DNA from: Prevotella sp. S7-1-8
Lineage (GTDB): Bacteria; Bacteroidota; Bacteroidia; Bacteroidales; Bacteroidaceae
DNA length: 32,294 nucleotides
Reading direction: 5' to 3'
NCBI RefSeq assembly: GCF_000758925.1
Contig: NZ_JRNC01000061.1
Span: forward strand, 1-32,294
Part shown: positions 8,787 to 16,784 of the stretch, one piece after another
How the letters are laid out: each line of letters opens with the position of its first letter
Numbering within the stretch: position 1 is the stretch's first letter
Translations under genes and position numbers: made by a program
Notes under the pieces: generated by a model
What the model was told of the DNA's origin: nothing
Seen by the model: the letters and a program-made list of their open reading frames with translations, nothing else
The model's database searches: none

Positions 8787-10196
8787 TTAACCTATTGCCT
8801 CCTTAATCTTCGACACTATAAACGCAGCGTCCTCCTCTGTTACGAGTGGGCCTGATGGCAAGCAAAGCCCCACTTTGAACAGCGATTCGCTCACGCCGTT
8901 GGTGTAACTTGGCGCTGTCGCGTAGCAAGGCTGTTTGTGCATGGGTTTCCAAAGTGGCCTGCTTTCTACGTTTGCTTGGTCGAGCCATACACGCATGGCT
9001 TCAACATTGTCGTTCGGCTCACAGTCGGTGCGTGCCTTGTCCACATAGTGTATTACGCCAGCCGCCCCCCCAACGGCACTTTTCACTACCGTGTTGTAGG
9101 CGTTTTCCATGCCCTTGACTTTCACGTCAGGATCTATCGTGATGGTGTTGAGCCAGAAATTAGAATCTGACAAAGGGGAAGGGTTGTCATGAAAAGTGAT
9201 GCCGTCTATTGTTTTGAAAGCCTTGGCATACAACTTGGCCAACCTGCGGTGATGGGCCACGTGCTCGTCAAGCACAGTCAGTTGCCCACGACCGATACCG
9301 GCACAAATGTTGCTCAAGCGATAGTTGTAACCAATTTTCTCGTGCTGGTAGTAGGGATAGCCCTCCCGGGCTTGGGTGGCATAGAACATGATGTTGTCGC
9401 GAGCCGCTTCGTCGGGGCAAACCAACGCCCCCCCACCCGACGTGGTGATCATCTTGTTGCCGTTGAAACTGAGCACGCCATATTGCCCAAAAGTGCCGCA
9501 CGCCCTACCATCGTAGCGTGAGCCAAGCCCCTCGGCGGCATCTTCCACGATTGGTATGCCGTATTTATCTGCCACGGCCATAATCTCGCTCATCTTGGCT
9601 GGCATGCCATAAAGATGCACCACGATGATGGCTTTAGGCTTTTTGCCCGTTTTTTTCATCCTGTCCTTGATGGCAGTCTCCAGCAGTTCCGGATCCATAT
9701 TCCACGTATCGCGCTCGGAATCGACAAACACTGGCGTGGCACCAAGATATGTCACGGGATGGGACGAGGCGCAAAAGGTGAAGCTCTGGCAAATGACCTC
9801 ATCGCCGGCCTTGACACCCACGCCGATGAGCGCCAGATGCACGGCCGCCGTACCTGAAGCCAATGCTACTACCTGCTTGTCCTTCAACCGGTCGTCACCC
9901 TCCTGCCACAACCTCTCCGGGTTGTTCTCGTGCGGCTCGATACTCTGGGGATAATCCTCCTCCGAGAAATCTCTCACGGTACAAGCATCTCTTTTATCCG
10001 TCTTCTCCGGTTTACTCTCCCCCCTCCTGCCAGAGGGGACGGTGGATGCGACAAACCGCTTCAAGTCTTCCTCAAATCCATTCACATTCGGGCCCAACGG
10101 CACCACCCAATTGGTGTCGAATGCCTCTTTGATATACTTCTGCTCATTGCCCGACATGTGAGCCAGGCAAAGAATAATACGTTTTTCAGGTTTCAT
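8787..10196 (-). CDS. DegT/DnrJ/EryC1/StrS sugar aminotransferase with an in-frame insertion
   Basis: This PLP enzyme should aminate a nucleotide-linked 4-keto-6-deoxy sugar, as PglE (bacillosamine) and WcfR (AATGal of Bacteroides PSA) do. The family pattern is clear: NTNW-like start (FDTNWVVPLGPNVNGFEEDL, 26-45), SGTAAVHLAL (114-123), DEVICQSFTFCAS (132-144), VEDAAEGLGSRYDGR (217-231) and the PLP lysine Lys248 in SFNGNKMITTSGGG. The protein has 469 residues where relatives have about 370-410. The excess is a low-complexity charged block at about 50-105, between EEDLKRFV and DKQVVALASGTA, where relatives have only a few residues (see the repeat at 9885-10047). It might fold out as a loop or harm the enzyme. 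It is the last gene of the locus, 61 bases after the ATP-grasp gene. Confidence 0.9.
   Translation of the reverse strand: MKPEKRIILCLAHMSGNEQKYIKEAFDTNWVVPLGPNVNGFEEDLKRFVASTVPSGRRGESKPEKTDKRDACTVRDFSEEDYPQSIEPHENNPERLWQEGDDRLKDKQVVALASGTAAVHLALIGVGVKAGDEVICQSFTFCASSHPVTYLGATPVFVDSERDTWNMDPELLETAIKDRMKKTGKKPKAIIVVHLYGMPAKMSEIMAVADKYGIPIVEDAAEGLGSRYDGRACGTFGQYGVLSFNGNKMITTSGGGALVCPDEAARDNIMFYATQAREGYPYYQHEKIGYNYRLSNICAGIGRGQLTVLDEHVAHHRRLAKLYAKAFKTIDGITFHDNPSPLSDSNFWLNTITIDPDVKVKGMENAYNTVVKSAVGGAAGVIHYVDKARTDCEPNDNVEAMRVWLDQANVESRPLWKPMHKQPCYATAPSYTNGVSESLFKVGLCLPSGPLVTEEDAAFIVSKIKEAIG
9885..10047 (-). repeat. Insertion-like block inside the aminotransferase gene
   Basis: This stretch encodes the extra residues of about 50-104 of the aminotransferase. 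It contains the palindrome CCCCTCCTGCCAGAGGGG (10021-10038), and the 11-mer CCCTCCTGCCA occurs twice, at 9898-9908 and 10022-10032, near its two ends. Its peptide (PSGRRGE, then many E, D, K and N) is unlike the conserved enzyme around it. I infer a small intergenic-type palindromic repeat that entered the gene and kept the frame. The exact boundaries are estimates. Confidence 0.55.
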
Positions 10197-10257
10197 ATTT
10201 ATTGTTCTACATGTAAAAATATATAAGATATTTTTTCTTTTCGATGAAACTCAACTA

Positions 10258-11247
10258 TTATATTTCTTTTGCCAAATCTTTTTTGTCCACAATTACTACT
10301 CCGTCATACATCATCATCAACACGTCTTTATTGTATTGTCCAACGATGCTTTGATTTCTGACACCTTTCAAGTTGTTTGCGATGAGTTTGAAGAAGTCCA
10401 CCCCAGCACCATACGCATGCAGATAAGCTCCGCCAAAGCGAGGATTCACTTCCGAGAGATAGTACTCGCCATCCTTGTACCAGAAATCCATGTCAACAGG
10501 ACCGTTAAACTCTAACACTTTGCAAATCTCCTGAATAAACTCAAACAGTCGCTCATCCTTAAAGGATATTGTCTTGCTGGCCCCACCAATCTTCGTCTCA
10601 AGTTTACGTTTGGAAAATGCGGCCACAGGCTCATGCGAGATAGTGTCGATATACACATCAGCGTCACAGTCGTCGCAGTCCATAAACTCTTGTATGATAT
10701 AGGTGTACGCTCCCTCGTTAAAATATTCCCGAAGCTCCCCCATTGATTGCACCTTGTGTGTTCCCACGCTGCCGCTACCCGATACGGGTTTGATGAATAC
10801 AGGAAAACTAATGTCTCCTTTCTTCAGCCCTTCTTCGAAAGATTTAATGCTATCATAGGTTAAAACCGTACGGATTCCTTTACCTGTAAGATACTTATAA
10901 AATTCAAATTTGTCAAAGCAACGCGCCGCTGTTTTACGCTCGGGACAAAGTGGCAAGATGCCATGTCGCAAAAACAACTCTCGGTTTTTTGACAGCAATT
11001 CTATCTCTGGGTCTATCAATGTTGTTATAGCTTTAACATCATTGTCTTCGCATATTTTAAGGATTGTATCTATGTAATGTTCATCTGTAATACGGGGCAC
11101 CACATAATGTTTGTCAGCCACATACAACGCGGGGGCTATGGGTGAGTTGTCCGCGCAAACAATCCTGCAATCGTCACCCAATGACTGTTTCAAGAATTTG
11201 AGCAATTGAACCCTGCGGCCGCAACTGCAAAAAAGAATCGTATTCAT
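10258..11247 (-). CDS. ATP-grasp ligase
   Basis: This 329-residue protein is an ATP-grasp enzyme of the CarB/PylC-like type, which activates a carboxylate as acyl phosphate and joins it to an amine. The N-terminal preATP-grasp part (about 1-105) starts TILFCSCGRR. The ATP-binding lysine Lys153 is in VFIKPVSGSGSVGTHKV, the hinge QEF is at 186-188, and the metal ligands Glu266 and Asn268 are in LSEVNPRFGGAY. The decarboxylase gene ends 5 bases upstream, so the two are surely co-transcribed, and the aminotransferase follows. I infer that it attaches an amino acid or other acid to an amino sugar or sugar precursor of the glycan. The actual substrate cannot be read from the sequence. Confidence 0.85.
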   Translation of the reverse strand: MNTILFCSCGRRVQLLKFLKQSLGDDCRIVCADNSPIAPALYVADKHYVVPRITDEHYIDTILKICEDNDVKAITTLIDPEIELLSKNRELFLRHGILPLCPERKTAARCFDKFEFYKYLTGKGIRTVLTYDSIKSFEEGLKKGDISFPVFIKPVSGSGSVGTHKVQSMGELREYFNEGAYTYIIQEFMDCDDCDADVYIDTISHEPVAAFSKRKLETKIGGASKTISFKDERLFEFIQEICKVLEFNGPVDMDFWYKDGEYYLSEVNPRFGGAYLHAYGAGVDFFKLIANNLKGVRNQSIVGQYNKDVLMMMYDGVVIVDKKDLAKEI

Positions 11248-11252
11248 GTTTC

Positions 11253-12455
11253 TTAATAAATTGATTTTCTAATAAATTCGTCTACTCCCCATTCTTTCCT
11301 AATAATGGTATAATCTCCATCGCCTCGCTTTAGATAGACCGTGGGCAGGTAATGTATGAAGAGTGGCGTCAAAGCCATGGTATACGCTCCCACTCTGTCA
11401 AAAATAACGCGGTCGCCCACGCTCAACGTGCCTTCTCCCTTAGGCAAAGTGAAAAGCCGGTCATATTCCAAGCACGTCAAGCCACCAACCACTTGCGACT
11501 GATGGCAAAGCTGCGGAGTGTCTGCATGAACAAACCGCTTGAAATAATCTTCCTTGTGAAAAAATGGGTCCACGTCGTTTCGCGTGCCATCTGTCGTCAC
11601 GAAGCGTTTGCCGTCATGCTGCTTCACGTCAATGACGCCGCATACATAGCTGAAGGCCGATGAAAGCAATGCGTTGCCAGGTTCAACCACAAGGCGGACA
11701 TTCGCGTATGGCGAGCCATCGAGAGCTGTGCGAAAACATCGCGCGTAATCATCAAAAGTTGGTTTTCCGGGCATCGGACCGAAGAAGCCTCCGCCAACGT
11801 CCCAATATTCAAGTTGCATGCGAAGGCCGGTCAGTATGGGCAACACGTACGCTATAACCCGTTGATAGAACCGCACACTACGTGTCTTGGGTTCCTTGTG
11901 CGTGTGTATACCCACCAACCGCACATGCCGCTTCGCTCTTATCAGCTCCACGGCTTTTTGAAAATCGCCCGACTCATAGGAGAAACCAAAGCGACTATCG
12001 TCATTCTCGCCAAAAGCATCTTCAGGAGAAATAGCTGTGGAGTTGATGTTCAACCTGATACCTATCTCATGTTTTTGATTCTCAGGTAGGTCGTCCAACC
12101 ACTCTATTTCCCGCCACGTCTCAATGTTTACAATACCACCATGCTGTATAGCATCAAGAAACGTTTCTTTTGATTTTAAAGGGCCATTATAAATAATATG
12201 TCTTTTGTCAAAACCTATCTTCAAAGCTAATTCATACTCTTGAAAAGACACCACCTCAGCATAGCAACCATTCTCATTAGCCACTTTCAGACAATATGGT
12301 AATGCGTTCGTTTTGACGGAATATCCTATTATACTATTATCAAACCGAGTGTCCAAAGCCGTTTGGAAGTCATTAATACATTTTGTCAACTCGTCTTTAT
12401 TAAGGACAAAATATGGAGTTTTGAGATGCTGAGCCTCATTTTTAGTTATTACCAT
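11253..12455 (-). CDS. Fold-III PLP decarboxylase/racemase-like enzyme (DapDC/ODC family)
   Basis: This 400-residue protein has the alanine-racemase-fold PLP domain of ornithine/diaminopimelate decarboxylases. The PLP lysine is Lys48 in GYSVKTN. HTHKE (near 195) stands where these enzymes have the His that stacks on PLP, the phosphate loop is DVGGGF, and the second-domain catalytic Cys and Asp are in GLTCLEYDRL. The EPGR motif of diaminopimelate decarboxylase is EPGN here, so the Arg that holds the substrate carboxylate is missing and lysA function is unlikely. It overlaps the phosphoglycosyl transferase gene by 14 bases and is 5 bases from the ATP-grasp gene, which places it in glycan synthesis. 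Possible roles are making an amine or a D-amino acid for the ligase. Confidence 0.83.
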   Translation of the reverse strand: MVITKNEAQHLKTPYFVLNKDELTKCINDFQTALDTRFDNSIIGYSVKTNALPYCLKVANENGCYAEVVSFQEYELALKIGFDKRHIIYNGPLKSKETFLDAIQHGGIVNIETWREIEWLDDLPENQKHEIGIRLNINSTAISPEDAFGENDDSRFGFSYESGDFQKAVELIRAKRHVRLVGIHTHKEPKTRSVRFYQRVIAYVLPILTGLRMQLEYWDVGGGFFGPMPGKPTFDDYARCFRTALDGSPYANVRLVVEPGNALLSSAFSYVCGVIDVKQHDGKRFVTTDGTRNDVDPFFHKEDYFKRFVHADTPQLCHQSQVVGGLTCLEYDRLFTLPKGEGTLSVGDRVIFDRVGAYTMALTPLFIHYLPTVYLKRGDGDYTIIRKEWGVDEFIRKSIY

Positions 12456-13059
12456 TAAACTCCTCCATTGTAGCTTTTACATTAGTATTATTGGTCGTTA
12501 TCCCCTGTCTTATTAGTACCGACTTGATTGAGATTAGAATAACTCGAATATCGGTCCATATAGTCAGATGATCTACATACCACACATCATATTTGAATTT
12601 TTCCGTCCACGACAAGTTATTTCGTCCATGACATTGTGCCCATCCAGTTATTCCGGGTCTAACCTCATGTCTGCGCATTTGTTCCTCTGAATAAAGTGGA
12701 AGATATTTCACCAACAATGGGCGGGGTCCTATAAAAGACATGTCTCCCCTTAAAACATTAAACAACTGCGGCAACTCGTCCAATGACGTGTTGCGCATAA
12801 ATCGTCCCACTTTAGTTATGCGTAGTGTATCTAATAATAATTTTCCATCAGGTCCTCGCTTATCATTCATTGTTTTAAACTTGATAACCTTGAATATTTT
12901 GCCATATCTACCTGGGCGCTCTTGCAGAAAGATGGCCCCCGCTCCCTCATTAGCAATGAGTAGCAAAAGATATACTAATAAGAGTATCGGACAGAGACAA
13001 ATGATGGCTAATAAAGCGAGAATAAAATCAAAAGTCCTTTTAAAAAAGTTCCTGTACAT
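12442..13059 (-). CDS. Phosphoglycosyl transferase priming glycan synthesis (PglC/WcfS-like)
   Basis: This monotopic enzyme moves a sugar-1-phosphate from a UDP-sugar to undecaprenyl phosphate at the cytoplasmic face of the inner membrane and so starts the repeat unit. The chosen start is the internal ATG giving MYRNFFKRTFDF (205 residues), because it overlaps the stop of the epimerase gene as TAATG; the frame is open upstream to 13089 but those 10 residues are not family-like. A re-entrant hydrophobic helix spans about 12-36. The catalytic Asp94-Glu95 pair is in TSLDELPQLFNVLRGDMSFIGPRP, and ERPGRYGKIF and RPGITGWAQ are also conserved. The short form without extra membrane helices is that of PglC, so the sugar is probably an amino sugar made with the aminotransferase of this locus. 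Confidence 0.9.
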   Translation of the reverse strand: MYRNFFKRTFDFILALLAIICLCPILLLVYLLLLIANEGAGAIFLQERPGRYGKIFKVIKFKTMNDKRGPDGKLLLDTLRITKVGRFMRNTSLDELPQLFNVLRGDMSFIGPRPLLVKYLPLYSEEQMRRHEVRPGITGWAQCHGRNNLSWTEKFKYDVWYVDHLTIWTDIRVILISIKSVLIRQGITTNNTNVKATMEEFNGNN

Positions 13060-14076
13060 TATTCGTGATAATCGTCTTTCTTTCCCCACAATTTTGCAAA
13101 AGGCTCCGTTTCCATCTCGTGCTTGAAATCTCGAAGTTGGTCAATGTAAGAATATTTAGGCTTCCAGTTCAACTCCCTAAAGGTCTTGCTCACATCAAAC
13201 GCATTTTCAAGCGGATCTGGCTTTTCTGGTACATAAGTTATCTTTGATGGATGATCTTTTGGAGAAAAAACCTCTACGATTCCTCTAATTTGTTCCTCCA
13301 ATGATACTTGCCATCCATTTCCTACATTGTAGATTCCACCCTCGATATCAGATTTTACGCAGTTTGAAACGAGATCTACAAAATCTTTGATATAAACCAT
13401 CTCCTTTTTCTTAGAAGCATCTCCCCATATCTCTATATGGCAGACTGTGAGCTGCTCTGTCCATAAGCATCCTGTATGGCATCATCCTTCGTTTATAATT
13501 TGCGTAGTGATAAGCATTTGGGTGATATTGGTAGATGGTAAAGAATCGAAGTACAAAGCGTGAAAAACCATACGTGCTATGAAAATATTCTATCAAGTCT
13601 ACAGCAGCATTTTTTGCTATTACATACACTGCATGGTCTCCCGTCTTAGGAAAACCGCGCTGTAAATCAGCAGATAATTTTCCATTATTCTTCATTCTGT
13701 CAAAATGGTCTGCGAGATCGTAAGGCGTTTGAGGAAATATTATCTTCTTACAATTATGTTCCCTCATAAACGTGAGAACATTAAGCGTACCGATTGTTAT
13801 AGAATCCAATAAATCTCTCGGATCATACTCATAGCGAGATGGCAGGCTACCTGCAAAATGACATACAGCATGCACATCTCCTATCTCCTTAAGCACGTCA
13901 AAAGAAGCTTTTTCCTTGATATTAACAGAATAATAGCTCATCCCATGCTCAGCAAAAAATCCATTATCGTTTTTTCTTCCTCCTACTGCAACGACATTAT
14001 ATCCATCGTTTTTTAATTTCATGCTTATGTATGCTCCCAAATTGCCTGTGGCACCAAAAACGACTACTGTCTTCAT
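13059..14076 (-). pseudogene. NAD-dependent epimerase/dehydratase (SDR), frameshifted
   Basis: Two adjacent open frames together make one extended SDR of about 339 residues. The first part (from 14076) has the Rossmann glycine motif GATGNLG at 8-14 and the catalytic YxxxK pair (YVIAK near 151-155). The frame is lost near 13434-13441: LPYRDMGRCF and a stop replace what the next frame shows as IEIWGDASKKKEMVYIKDFVDLV. Removing one base there restores a continuous protein that includes the usual C-terminal VGNGWQVSLEE and the RELNWKPKYS ending. The stop overlaps the next gene's start (TAATG), so this was a working operon member. It probably modified a nucleotide sugar. It is either a real inactivating mutation or a sequencing error in CCATATAGAG; no long homopolymer is present. 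Confidence 0.82.
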
Positions 14077-14129
14077 AATTATCTTGATTTAAACGTTTCT
14101 ATTACCTACTAAATATTTATGTGTTTTTT

Positions 14130-14314
14130 TTATGGTTTTGATGGCAAGAGCATGCTATAGGAAAAAGCTTCTGGCACGAAATCTCCAGAATGGTGAAGAC
14201 CATACTCATTACGTATTTTCATGTGATACCACCACTTGTTCGTACCAATAAAACTCTTTAAAGAGTGAGGGCTTTCCAAGCATCTAATAATCCCTGTATG
14301 AGGGACGATTTTAC
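14130..14314 (-). pseudogene. Unidentified open frame, possible gene remnant
   Basis: A frame without a start at its left end runs through the inner arm of the palindrome to a TAA at 14130. It would encode about 60 residues including NKWWYHMKIRNEYGLHHSGD and FVPEAFSYSMLLPSKP; an ATG at 14222 gives only 30. The residue mix looks protein-like, but I do not recognise it. It may be the 3' end of a gene lost when the locus was rearranged. The 53 bases between it and the epimerase start hold nothing I can name. Confidence 0.3.
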
Positions 14315-14340
14315 ATAATTTCGTCCCTCATACAGGGATT
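14289..14340 (-). terminator. Perfect 20-bp palindrome just after a glycosyltransferase gene
   Basis: Arms of 20 bases (14289-14308 and 14321-14340) are exact reverse complements around a 12-base AT-rich loop, starting 7 bases after the stop of the GT4 gene. No T-run follows. By position it ends or attenuates the upstream transcription unit, dividing the locus into a polymer-assembly part and a priming part, although I found no strong promoter between here and the epimerase gene. Confidence 0.65.
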
Positions 14341-14347
14341 TTCTTAA

Positions 14348-15631
14348 TCAAAGTTCAGCATACATTCGCCTTAACGCCTCCCACACATCACGCTGCTCAT
14401 AACGTTCTTGGATTAACCTCCTGCTGTTGGCGGCCATTCTGTTGGTGTTGTCGGCGTTCTTGATAAAATCGCACATCGCCTGATACAAAGCTTTGCTCAT
14501 GGGTGAGAAGAATCCATCCGATAGCGGGTCGTCCGAGGCAAACAGTATGAGATGGCCGTGACGATCGACCGGCGCTGGGATGATGACACCATTCTCACCA
14601 TCAATGATGATCTCATTGCAGCCATTGATGTTGGTGACGATACAAGGCAACTCCATCGCTCCCGCCTCCATGGGTACATTGGGGAAACCCTCCCTGTAAC
14701 TCGGAAACACCAACGCGTCGGCCGCAAGCAGGTAAGGGCGCACATCTTTTTGGAGTCCTGCATAGAACACGGCAGCGGAGTTGCTCAAAAAACGTTGCGC
14801 TTCCGGAGTAATGTTGCCACCGCTCTGCACCTCCTTTTCTCCCACAATCAGGAGTTTGGGTTGCCGTGGCAGGTCAGCGGAATGCCTCACCAATCGGCTC
14901 ATCACCTCCGCCAACTCGTTAATGCCCTTGTCTCTCACCATGCGGGCAATAAGGATAAAAACGAAATCATTGGCTGTATATCCCAACTTGTTTCGCATAT
15001 ACCGGTGCCCGTCAAAGGGTGTGGCATCCTCCATCAACTGCGTTTCCTTGTTCTCCGCTCGCAACAACTTGCTCGTAGCCTCGCGTGACAGATACGATGT
15101 GTTCTTCCCATTGATGTTGCCATGATGTACAACTTGCAGTTGCTTCCTCGTGATTCTGTCCTCCCTCAATGCTCGTTTCACACCCTCGCCCTCGGGTATG
15201 ACATGGTTTGCGCAGCAGCATGTCATGCGTTCCATCGTCTTCAATATGGCGCGCAGCATACCAGTCGTGGCTTGGTAGCGCAGACCCGTCACAAGATATA
15301 TACGGTTCGGCACGCGCGCAGCCCATGCAGCCACCATAGCCAACAGAGACCCCTTGGGCGTGTTGGCATGTACGCACCACGGCTTTTCGCGCCTAAAAAG
15401 TCGCCACAAAAACCACAAGGCCTTGATATCCTTGCCTATACTGATAGGTCGTTCCAAAGGAGCGTCAATCACTCGTATGCCCTCTCGCGCAGCAACCTCG
15501 TCGAGCACACCGGTATCTTTGGCTACTCCCACCACCTCATAATATTGATTAAGATAGTTGAGCTGTCCCCTTAGCAGCGAGTTCAGGCTGATGTCGGCCG
15601 TGGTAACTCGAATTAGTTTCTTCTTATTCAT
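14348..15631 (-). CDS. GT4 family glycosyltransferase
   Basis: This 427-residue GT-B enzyme should add a sugar from a nucleotide donor to the lipid-linked intermediate. The N-terminal half starts RVTTADISLNSLLRGQLNYL and has a short membrane-associating stretch (LLAMVAAWAA, 96-105). The donor-binding half shows ARMVRDKG (229-236) and the retaining GT4 signature with Glu314 and Glu322 in YREGFPNVPMEAGAMELP, then TNINGCNEIIIDGENG. It resembles PglA-like and WbaZ-like transferases that act early, next to PglC-type priming enzymes. The spacer before residue 210 (about 175-210) is longer than usual and charged. Its GC content is higher than that of the genes upstream. It lies 55 bases after the next GT4 gene. 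Confidence 0.88.
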   Translation of the reverse strand: MNKKKLIRVTTADISLNSLLRGQLNYLNQYYEVVGVAKDTGVLDEVAAREGIRVIDAPLERPISIGKDIKALWFLWRLFRREKPWCVHANTPKGSLLAMVAAWAARVPNRIYLVTGLRYQATTGMLRAILKTMERMTCCCANHVIPEGEGVKRALREDRITRKQLQVVHHGNINGKNTSYLSREATSKLLRAENKETQLMEDATPFDGHRYMRNKLGYTANDFVFILIARMVRDKGINELAEVMSRLVRHSADLPRQPKLLIVGEKEVQSGGNITPEAQRFLSNSAAVFYAGLQKDVRPYLLAADALVFPSYREGFPNVPMEAGAMELPCIVTNINGCNEIIIDGENGVIIPAPVDRHGHLILFASDDPLSDGFFSPMSKALYQAMCDFIKNADNTNRMAANSRRLIQERYEQRDVWEALRRMYAEL

Positions 15632-15686
15632 ATGCCTATGATTGACAGACTACCCATGGAGAGCCATACTTGTGGTTGCTGACATA

Positions 15687-16775
15687 TTATTGTTGCACCG
15701 TATCATACAATTGTTCATACGCATCCACCATTTTACGAATATCATATTGCAAGGCTCGCTGATAGCACCGCTCCGCCACTTGGAGGTAATACTCCGAGTC
15801 GTCATGCAGCTTTTTTATGACATTAGCCAGTGCCTCAGCATCGCCATGTGGAAAAAGGATACCATAACCAGCAGTCACTTCTTTTAATCCGTTCACCTCG
15901 CTGGCTACAAAAGGCTTGCCCGACGACATGCCCTCAATATTCGACAGCGACAATCCCTCCCAGTGTGACGACATCACTATGACATCTGCCGACTTCAACA
16001 GTTGCGGCACATCCGACCGAATGCCAAGCAGTTTTACACGCTTCGTCACATTCTGCTTAATAATTTCTGCCTCTATCTCCGAACGACGAACACCATCGCC
16101 TACCAACCATAACTCATATTCGTCCGGTAACAACGCAATAGCCCGAATCACCGTTCGCTGATCCTTGGCTTCCCGAAATCCGGCCACCATCACCGTGACA
16201 AATTTACCTTGGTGAGCCAATTCCGGTAAATCCTTCGCATGATAAAAGGCATTAACATCTACCCCATTATTAATGGTCATTATGCTACGCTGCAACGGAC
16301 AGTTAGGTTGATTGTCCTCAAGACCCAAATAACTGCACAATCTCTCTTTAGCAATCTTACTAATCGTCACCACCTTTGCATATCTGGCATACATCCATTT
16401 GTCTACAAACGAGAACATAGGATGTTCTCGCTTTCGGTTGTTCGTAGAGTGTTCTGTCGTTATCATCATCTTTCCCAACCCTATATTTGCAATGGCGGCA
16501 AACAGCTGCGGCGAGGAGTTGTGAGTGTGCACAATGTCATACTTCCGCATGATCCTTCTTAACTTGAGAATGTATGTAATGTTGTAAACGCCACGCCCAA
16601 GCTTATAAATCCTACATCCCGTCTCCTTCAACTCCCGCATAAAAGCAGTCTCCTCACCATTGAAGACCACCACATCCACCGTAAGTCCCTTCTGCCGTAG
16701 CAACTTGGTAAGGTGCACCACCACGTGCTCCGCCCCACCAATCTGCAAAGATGTGATAACCTGTAGAATCTTCAT
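15687..16775 (-). CDS. GT4 family glycosyltransferase
   Basis: A complete 362-residue GT-B retaining glycosyltransferase. The N-terminal domain has the typical QVITSLQIGGAEHVVVHL (5-22), where the GGAE loop contacts the acceptor and donor. The C-terminal domain has VAGFREAKDQRTVIRA (197-212) and the signature Glu273 and Glu281 in HWEGLSLSNIEGMSSGKPFV. It is cytoplasmic or peripheral to the inner membrane and should extend the repeat unit; the sugar cannot be told from sequence. The gene starts 9 bases after the stop of the GINT1-like gene, so the two are in one operon. Confidence 0.9.
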   Translation of the reverse strand: MKILQVITSLQIGGAEHVVVHLTKLLRQKGLTVDVVVFNGEETAFMRELKETGCRIYKLGRGVYNITYILKLRRIMRKYDIVHTHNSSPQLFAAIANIGLGKMMITTEHSTNNRKREHPMFSFVDKWMYARYAKVVTISKIAKERLCSYLGLEDNQPNCPLQRSIMTINNGVDVNAFYHAKDLPELAHQGKFVTVMVAGFREAKDQRTVIRAIALLPDEYELWLVGDGVRRSEIEAEIIKQNVTKRVKLLGIRSDVPQLLKSADVIVMSSHWEGLSLSNIEGMSSGKPFVASEVNGLKEVTAGYGILFPHGDAEALANVIKKLHDDSEYYLQVAERCYQRALQYDIRKMVDAYEQLYDTVQQ

Positions 16776-16784
16776 ATTACTTTA

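Noticed and set aside
11253..12455. Diaminopimelate decarboxylase (lysA)
   Set aside because: The EPGR substrate-binding Arg is Asn and the gene lies inside a glycan operon, so a lysine-pathway name is not supported.
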